64,000 nucleotides of DNA from the NCBI GenBank assembly GCA_945859605.1, contig OX243811.1, positions 60,391,363 to 60,455,362 on the forward strand, read 5' to 3'. The translations under genes and the position numbers were made by a program. Positions 1-64,000 of the stretch are shown here, piece after piece. The notes beneath the pieces are model-generated. The model made no database searches and had not been told where the DNA came from. It was given only the letters and a program-made list of their open reading frames with translations. Each line of letters opens with the position of its first letter. Position 1 is the first letter of the stretch. Source of the DNA: Lumbricus rubellus. Lineage: Eukaryota > Annelida > Clitellata > Crassiclitellata > Lumbricidae.

Positions 1-150
1 GTAAATAAAATGACAAATCTGTTTCTCACACGATTCATCATTCAGCCTACCATAATAGGTCATGCATAATTTTATATATAATTATATTAAATCAATTATG
101 TCTTGTCATTGTACTCTACTACAGAAATGCCAATGTGTTTTATTTTTTAG

Positions 151-258
151 GTGGAGTTTCGTGGACTCAATGGAGTCGTAAAATTTGACGAATTTGGTCT
201 TCGTCGTGACTACAAACTGGACGTTTATGACAGCACACTTGACCGAGGTCTTACGAAG
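151..258 (+). pseudogene. Solitary AMPA-receptor exon (exon 8 equivalent) of a third, upstream paralogue
   Basis: An acceptor (tattttttag) precedes 36 open codons beginning VEFRGLNGVVKFDEFGL, followed by a donor after AAG (gtccaa). Length (108 nt), phase (0/0) and content match exon 8 of copy 1 (10562-10669) and copy 2 (37856-37963). This exon encodes the C-terminal part of the amino-terminal domain (the FDxxGLRRDY segment). None of exons 9-16 follows before the signal-peptide exon of copy 1 at 2509, so this paralogue appears truncated on its 3' side, or the exon is a lone duplicate. It is closer to copy 2 than to copy 1 in its last twelve residues. Exons further upstream would lie outside the window. 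Exon identity is firm; its status as gene or pseudogene is inference. Confidence 0.75.
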
Positions 259-1914
259 GTCCAAGTACAGTCAATAACTTATGATTTTTGTTGCAGTAAA
301 ACCAACCGAAATAAGTAGGCCTTATCGATTATTTTGATCAACGTGTAATTAAGCATTAAAACTATAATAGGCCTAAGTGTAAGTCTATAAATATAATTTT
401 AAAAATTAGGCCTATAATAATAATATTGCTTCGCAGTGCACGCACAGGTTAAGTAGAGTCTTGTGTGAAAAATGCGAGTTTTCTTCTTTTGATGACAAAT
501 TGTGCTGAGGAGACATGTGTGCGTAATGTCTTTTGGTTGATATTTTAAATTTAATGCTTTCTGTATTGTAGATCGGATCGTGGTATTCAGAGACGGGCCT
601 AGAAATACGCTCTATTGACATATTTCGGCCAACGAAAGGGAAATGATCTGTTTGACATATGACTTTGTGTATGGTAAACGTTTGAGTTAGCCTACATGTA
701 GACAGTGCTAAGAAATTGTCTTTGTTTAGCACACAGAAGGGTGAGCAGAAGTTTAATCAATAGCGGTGTCTTGTTTGCTTGATCATCGCTATTGATCTCC
801 AGTAAGTTTAAAGGAATTCAGAAGAATTGCTTATTCTGCGATGATGTAGAAATAATTGTCAGCAAAATACAATAATTATGTAGTTATTACAGGTATAGGT
901 TTAGTAGACGTTATGGTGATTTGGGTTGGTGGCTATAATTATAGGCTACTACCCTGTATCCGGAAACCTATGGCATTGCACACTGGGTTAAATTATTCGT
1001 CGTAAATTTATCATAAAGTATTAGAACGTATAAAACACATGTCACTCTTCGAACAAGATTATGTCTACAATCTATTTATGTGTCCGATGTGGAAATGCAT
1101 GAGTCTCTTCCTGTTCTTTATTATTTACAGGTGTCACTGCGAAGAAAGTAGCACTCGGTTACGTAAGACACAAAACACAGAAGAATTCCACTTTAAAATA
1201 TGATGCCTGACTACAGCTGCAGTCTTCCGCATCAACTTGGACTTTGAAAACAGCTGTTTAATATAAATATACCGGGAAATGCACCATGATAATTGCTTTT
1301 AGGCCTACGATATAAATTTGCAGTGAATTTATTGCAGTGCTTTGCAGCCGAATAAATATTGACTTTAAATGTAGCCTATTATAGAACTCGCAAAATATGC
1401 TTTGAACCATTTCTATTTATTCGTTTTCTGACGTTTAGCTTACGCTTAAAGTAAAATTAAAATGATGTTCAAAGTTTACAAGTTGTTTGTCTACTTACTC
1501 TGCAGAGTGCGGACATTAGTTTTACAGGACAATCATAATTGAAAGTTTCTTATGCAAGGGTTAGCAGCGGTCACCCGGAAACGATGGCTATAATACTGTC
1601 TCTGTGTTAAACTGCTGCCAATTATATAATCCCATGATCCATACTAAATAATCATGGACAGTTTTACCAGATAAATAATATTCTGAGTAAATATTATTAG
1701 CAAGACTGTGAATAGTGCTTCCACTTAACTACTGAGAAAATCAAACTGTGACCGCCGGCTAGCTGCGTGTTGAATATGGCCACTAGGGCCTTTGTATTGT
1801 TATTTTGCATTAGGCTCTAGGCATTTATTAATGGCCATTAAGCTTATCAAATTAATGGTCAAGTATCAAACGATGGCGTCGGGAAAGTGCAAAAGACGGG
1901 TTTGCTTATTGAAT
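259..1914. other. Intergenic stretch, no gene seen
   Basis: AT-rich with scattered TAGGCCTA-like motifs. I looked for receptor exons 9-16 that would continue the exon at 151-258 and found none. A small minus-strand frame at 412-732 has no recognisable content. Confidence 0.6.
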
Positions 1915-2140
1915 GGGTAGATCGCATTTGCTATCGTTCTTCTTCAAACAGTAGGCCTACTCGGAGTCGCTCCCGACTACAGCGCAGACAATGCATCGGA
2001 GTTTCACGCTAAAGCGCAGGAGCATTGAGAGTGAAGGGCCTGCTCACGGTCCCTACATGGCGCCTTGAGGAGGAATTGAACCTGGAACCCTCCGGCTCGA
2101 AGGCACCAAACCCGCCACTACACCACAGCGCCCCTCTACG
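1915..2140 (-). mobile_element. tRNA-derived SINE, family B
   Basis: Minus strand: gctgtggtgtagtggcgggt (box A), ggttccaggttcaattcc (box B), gggaccgtgagcaggccctt and a tail gtcgggagcgactccgagta. A diverged sister of the copy at 12465, lying 370 bp upstream of the first exon of copy 1. Confidence 0.7.
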
Positions 2141-2508
2141 CCGTAGCTGTCTGAGAGGAGACTGGAAAACGTACCCTGCACAACAGTGCACATTGCAAGG
2201 CCACTGCTACAACAAATCGGCCACCGAGCCTATATTATAATCGGCCATGCCGTCCTACTGGCGCACTCCCACGAGTCAAATGTAAACAACCAAATTAAAT
2301 CGAAATTGCAGGCTTCGAGGTTTCGCTCATTTGTACAGCAGTGGATATTGTGTTGAGAGCCATGATAGCCACCTTCTGTCCTCAGCCCATCAAGCATCCA
2401 TATAGCATCAAGCATCCATATGGCGTTGGCGCTGGTTAGACGACACTGCTTTGAATTGCTGTTCAGTCCACGGGAAATTCGTGATTTGGTTGGAAGATGC
2501 TATGGATA

Positions 2509-21324
<18,816 letters not shown>

Positions 21325-23399
21325 CCTATATATTTTAGTATAGATATCAGTATATGTCGGCCTATACGAAGGCCTATGTATTTTATACCGTACTACACTG
21401 AAAATGCAATTTCTGTAGGCCTATACATGTACAGTGTAGGCCTATCGCAACTCATACATGAGGGAAAGTTCAGACAAAAACAACCTAGGCCTATGCTTTG
21501 CTAATGGCGTTGTGTTCACCAATAGGCAATTTTCACTTACGAAGCTTTATGAAATTTGTGCTCTCAATAGATTAAAGTGGCTAGCTGGTGAAACATTTTC
21601 ACGGGTCATCCGGACAGAAATAAACTCTAACCTGAGAAAAACCCGGATGTTCATTCAAAAGGGCTCAATGATAAAAAAAATTATGGCAAATATAGAAAAA
21701 GATTTATTTGTAAGAGTAAGGCTATAGACATAATGTATACGACACGGAATACACTATTATGAGGTTTTTGATAATTTTTTAGAAGGAAAATCATTCAATT
21801 GAAGAGCAGGTCGAAGTTCAGGAACGTCTCTGAAATGGAAAAGCATGCATTTATGACTTTGTAAATCATCTTCAAATCCGACTTATTATCCAGACGCTTC
21901 CAGCTGTGGAAGACACAATTGTTGAAATAGTACCAAATTATGATACATGACGATCTGAAGAGCAACAGTATCATAATTGTACGATCAACATTACTAGCCT
22001 AGTCTTGTAATCCTAATAATTAATAATCTTGTAGTCTTAGGTCTAATCAGTAGAAATCTTGTGATTGTCATTACAATATTATAATCATTCGGATGCAGCA
22101 ATCGTCGCAAAACCTTACTAAGCTTAATACTTAGTCTAGTAGTGCATTCGTTTATTATACTTATAAGCATGCATGATGCCGACAAAATCAGCCCAGGTAT
22201 GGAGACTAATGTACATGCCATCAGGATAACTACGTCGGAACACTCGACATTGCCGACAATGTATATTATAATAAGCCACTTCTTACATGTAGGTCTACAA
22301 CTTCATTTTATTATTATGTTAGTTGACCTTTTGAACATTCGATCCATTTGCATATGGGCCATACAAAGACTCGTTTTATTGAGTATAATATAATAATAAT
22401 AATATTTTCTTTATTGAAACAATCCGGTTAACAGACAGCAACCGGTTACAGCATAGGCTACATTATTATTTTATGCAATTGAAACAATTCACAAGAACAA
22501 AAATTACAGAAGACATAAGTCTTAGCTACTAACAGAACAGACAGCCTGCAAACACAAAGCACGTACGCCCTACGGGGCGCGATCTCGGTACCTCTATAAT
22601 AGTCTATGCATTTGAAACCCTACTTACCAACGTTGATGGAATTTTGCAACAACAATTTGGCCGAACTTTAAAGCTGTGGCTATACTCACAGAAGTCTCCA
22701 TTCTCCACACAATTAATAAGTTAGGCCTAGTCTTAATAGAAATTTTTATCGAGTTAGGCCTATTACGTATGAACATCGCATTGAAAATTAGGTTATTTTC
22801 CAGCCAATTCCACTCGATCAATCAACCGATTTATATAGCGCCCCTTAAAACTCTTACTTAGGCCTTTTGGCGATCCACTGTTCAATATGAAAATCCCCAA
22901 CTTTAACATTGATCACAAATCAACCTCCAAGAGTCAATTCCTGTTGGTCTGAAGGAGCTAAGAATCCGCAGAAGCATGAAATCAGAACCTTCTGGTTTCA
23001 TGTTCGTCATTGTTCGTCTAGCAGCTGAGGAGAGATCGGGTAGCGGGTAAGCTAAGCTAAAGGTAAGGGTCTTCACCGCGTTGATGAATATCCATCATTC
23101 TCCTAAATCCAAGGGATCAATTTTGCCGTACAAATCTGCTGGACGTCACACATTATAAGAGTCAATTTTCACGCAAAGTGTTATGCAATTATACGGTATA
23201 GTCTACTCGCGAAAGTTTATACATTTTGTATGAGGCATGTGAATAACTGGTCTAGTAATCTGCTTAGTGAATATTATTAGATTTTAGATTTTTATGCGGA
23301 CACTTGAGAAAGGCACATGGTCACGAAATACTGGCGACCTCATTTATCTTAACCTTCAGCACGTGCTGGAGTTGCTTCAGTTCTCTACGAAATTGGGAA
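21325..23399. other. Intergenic region after copy 1
   Basis: AT-rich, many TAGGCCTA-like motifs, a reversed LINE tail near 22800-22862. A frame at 21458-21727 (89 codons) has no recognisable domain. An AATAAA at about 21619 could serve as a polyadenylation signal for copy 1. Confidence 0.5.
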
Positions 23400-23572
23400 G
23401 TGTCATTTTATAGCCGACTTTGCTATTTGCGGGTGGAGCAAGAAGCGCAGAAATTGCGAATGAAGGACTTGCTCGGGGTCCATGCGCGTCGGTTTGAGGT
23501 GGATTCGAATCCGCAACCTTCCGGCTCAAATGCACCGAAAATACCCTTACACCTTCGCTCCTCACACACAGA
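23400..23572 (-). mobile_element. tRNA-derived SINE, family B, 3' part decayed
   Basis: Minus strand: ggttgcggattcgaatccac (box B), ggaccccgagcaagtccttc and gaaggtgtaagggt near box A. The LINE-like tail is poorly preserved. Confidence 0.6.
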
Positions 23573-23770
23573 TATATAGGCCTATATGTAGTCATTGTAG
23601 TGCAGCACAAAATGATTGTCTATAGCTGTGTTAATACCATGAGGCATAATTGCTTATTCTTTAAGATAGTGTTAGGTTACGAAACCAAGGCAAGGTTCAT
23701 ATTCATTTATTAGAATTCTCTTTCAACCACTGCAATCCGTTTCCTCCACGACGCACACACACTTATATAA

Positions 23771-24881
23771 TCTATATCTATAAGAAAGGATGTATGTATG
23801 TATGTATGTATATATGTATATTTGTCCAGAATACACGCCCACAGTTTCGCAGCTATTGATCTGAAACTTTGCACCTAGACAGGACTCCATCAAACTTAGC
23901 AAGTGCAGGGGTTGGCGAATTTCTAACACCATGGGGGCCAAGATGGGGGAAATTTTTGGGGGGGCCAAAAAAATTTTTGGGCAGCTATTGATGTCAAATT
24001 TTGCATTTAGACAGAGGACCGTCAGGTCCTCCCAAAAAACAAGTTGGCGAATCTCTACCACCAGGGGGAAAATGGGGGGGGGACCCCAAAACTCCATTTT
24101 CTATATTTTTACACCATCGCCATAGTTTCAGAGCTATTCACCTGAAACGTTGCAGCTAGATAGGATGCCACCGGGACCACCTTGCCCTCCAACCAACACA
24201 CACCTCGCTCGCCCCGCAGGGGCCGGGCGGGGCCGGGCGCTGTTTAGGAGGGCGTAATTTTTAGGGGGGGCGAAATTTTTCAGCTATTAATGTCAAAATT
24301 TGCATTTAGACAGAGGTCCGTCAGGTCCTCCCAAAAAACGAGTTGGCGAATCTCTACCACCAGGGGAAAAATGGGGGGGACCCCAAAACTCCATTTTCTA
24401 AATTTTTTCAGCTATTGATGTCAAATTTTGCATTTAGACAGAGGACCGTCAGGTCCTCCCAGAAAACGAGTTGACGAATCTCTGCCACCAGAGGGAGAAT
24501 GGGGGGGGGGGGCAAAAACTCCATTTTTCACATTGTTTTTACCATCGCCATAGTTTCACAGCTATTCACCTGAAAAGTTGCAGCTAAATAGGGTGTCACC
24601 GGGACCACCTCGCAACCAACCAACACGCCTCGCCCCGCAGGGGCCGGGTGGAGTAGGGCGTTGCTTAGGGGGCGAAATTTTTTGGGGAGGGTGGGGCATT
24701 TTTTGGCAGTTTTGCAGCTATTGATATGAAACTTTGCATGCAGTCAGAGGACCGTCAGGTCCAGCCAGTGGAGGGGCCATGGTGGGGCGTGAAACCCCAA
24801 ACCGTTGCTATTTCCATTCCGTCGACACAGCTTCACGGCCATTACATAAAATTCCCGGGCATCGCCGGGTATCCCAGCTAG
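23771..24881 (+). mobile_element. Non-autonomous Helitron, 1.1 kb
   Basis: Begins TCTATATCTATAAGAAAGGA after an A and ends with a hairpin (CCCGG...CCGGG at about 24854-24869), then atcccagCTAG, followed by T. 5'-TC, a 3' hairpin and CTRR with insertion between A and T are the Helitron signature. The interior holds imperfect repeats of a block with gaccgtcaggtcctccc and ttggcgaatctctaccacca and two GC-rich ccccgcaggggccgggcgg segments. No Rep/helicase frame. Confidence 0.82.
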
Positions 24882-24899
24882 TATTATATAATATTATAT

Positions 24900-25419
24900 A
24901 ATATTATATGTAAATCTATATATCATTATTATTATTCGACAACAACGAATGATCAATTTAACTGATACGCTTATAGGTTTCGAACCCGATACAAATGCTG
25001 AAGAGAAACATATCAGCGTCCAACTCCATACTGTCCACGAATACTACGCTACCTTAAATTAATACAATTTAGGAAGACATTGAAAGTGACTGACGTAGCA
25101 TAATACATGTACAATTGTACATGAACACAGAGGATCACCAACTTATGGCTGCAAATAAATTATGACCACCAGCACTGCATTGATTATGCTAAGAGTCAGC
25201 AGCAGCAGCAGCGTCAACGTTGATGCTGGCTGGCAGACGCACTATACGCTGTGGCTTCCATGATTTTAGTGGTTAGACGGACGGACTGCTGCAGCTGCTG
25301 CGGTCGGTCGGTTGAAGCCAGCAGCAGCGTGGCTGTCCGCAGCGACATCACGAGGCCAGGCGCAGATGTTGTTGAGCGTTGTTATTGCTTCACGTACATT
25401 ACATACATGTGATGGAAAG
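24900..25419 (+). promoter_or_regulatory. Putative promoter/5' UTR of receptor copy 2
   Basis: The 250 bp before the first ATG become GC-rich and carry CAG/CTG triplet runs (agcagcagcagcagcgtcaa, ctgctgcagctgctgcggtc), unlike the AT-rich surroundings. No clear TATA box. Promoter status is inference from position and composition only. Confidence 0.35.
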
Positions 25420-63613
<38,194 letters not shown>

Positions 63614-63764
63614 GCAAGTCTTTTAAGTCAACCGAAAACACACATCCATGCTTTATTATGTCGCCGGTGTCTTTGTCTTTTCTTGCAAGAAGAAGAAGGC
63701 GGAAAAGGAGATGAAGGGAAGAAAAGTGGCAGAAGGAAGATGAAAAATAATTATAATTATGGCG

Positions 63765-64000
63765 TTCATTCATTCATTCATTTCGAGATTTTATGTAGCG
63801 CCTCTTCAAGAAACCTACTCAGAGGCACTCCCAGCCCAGCCACAGCTAAAAAAAAATTGGTTTTGTGCGACTTATAAAAAGCAGGTGAATTTAGCCTAGG
63901 CATAAGTCGCAAGTTTAGTGGGAGGCCATTCCAGATAGCGGGACTCACAGTAGAAAAGGCTCGGCGCTGTCTTGTAGAAGTGCGAGCTAGAGGAACCAAA
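63765..64000 (-). mobile_element. 3' end of an L2-like LINE, continuing past the window
   Basis: On the minus strand, VPLARTSTRQRRAFSTVSPA, IWNGLPLNLRL and FYKSHKTNFFLAVAGLGV match the C-terminus of L2-like ORF2. The DNA continues as ctgggagtgcctctgagtag and gaagaggcgctacataaa, then a GAAT-repeat tail. It defines the LINE whose 3' tail is reused by the SINEs here. Confidence 0.75.

Noticed and set aside
21458..21727. 89-codon frame downstream of copy 1
   Set aside because: No recognisable domain, no splice partners, composition like the surrounding intergenic DNA.

Overview
The window is metazoan nuclear DNA with short exons, long introns, many families of transposable elements and very long microsatellites. 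Two tandem AMPA-type ionotropic glutamate receptor genes on the + strand form its backbone. The palindrome TAGGCCTA is unusually common in introns. BEL/Pao, L2-like LINE, tRNA-SINE, piggyBac-like, hAT-like and Helitron elements and a fibrinogen-related gene together suggest a marine invertebrate, perhaps an echinoderm or another non-vertebrate deuterostome. That assignment is inference; no sequence here fixes the species.

Layout. (1) 151-258 is one receptor exon (equivalent to exon 8) with no downstream partners before the next gene, so it is the end of, or a fragment from, a third upstream paralogue. (2) 2509-21324 is a complete 16-exon receptor gene (copy 1, predicted 854 aa). Every exon is open and every intron phase agrees with copy 2. 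It keeps the glutamate-binding residues but has lost 9 codons of the M2 pore loop, including the Q/R site, and its M3 gate motif is rewritten. (3) 21325-25419 is intergenic and holds a SINE and a 1.1 kb non-autonomous Helitron. (4) 25420-63613 holds exons 1-14 of a second, conventional receptor (copy 2, Q at the Q/R site); its last two exons lie beyond the right edge. Intron 4 carries a BEL/Pao retrotransposon with apparently identical LTRs, nested inside a piggyBac-like element. Intron 13 is about 21 kb. It contains a separate four-exon minus-strand gene (signal peptide, PAN/apple-like domain, Ser/Thr-rich repeats, fibrinogen-like domain), an 8.4 kb minisatellite built from 9-bp and 8-bp modules, an L2-like LINE with an open reverse-transcriptase frame, and two hAT-like elements with perfect 8-bp target duplications.

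How the parts fit. Copies 1 and 2 share intron positions and phases, including a GC-AG intron after exon 14, so they arose by tandem duplication. Copy 2 looks like an ordinary AMPA receptor subunit. Copy 1 looks like a glutamate-binding, receptor-shaped protein whose conduction pathway has been altered; it may be a modulatory subunit, a non-conducting receptor or a recently inactivated gene. The nested gene encodes a secreted or extracellular lectin-like protein and has no evident functional link to the receptors. SINEs and LINEs in the window share a 3' tail, and a second SINE family ends in CAT repeats that appear to seed one of the trinucleotide microsatellites.
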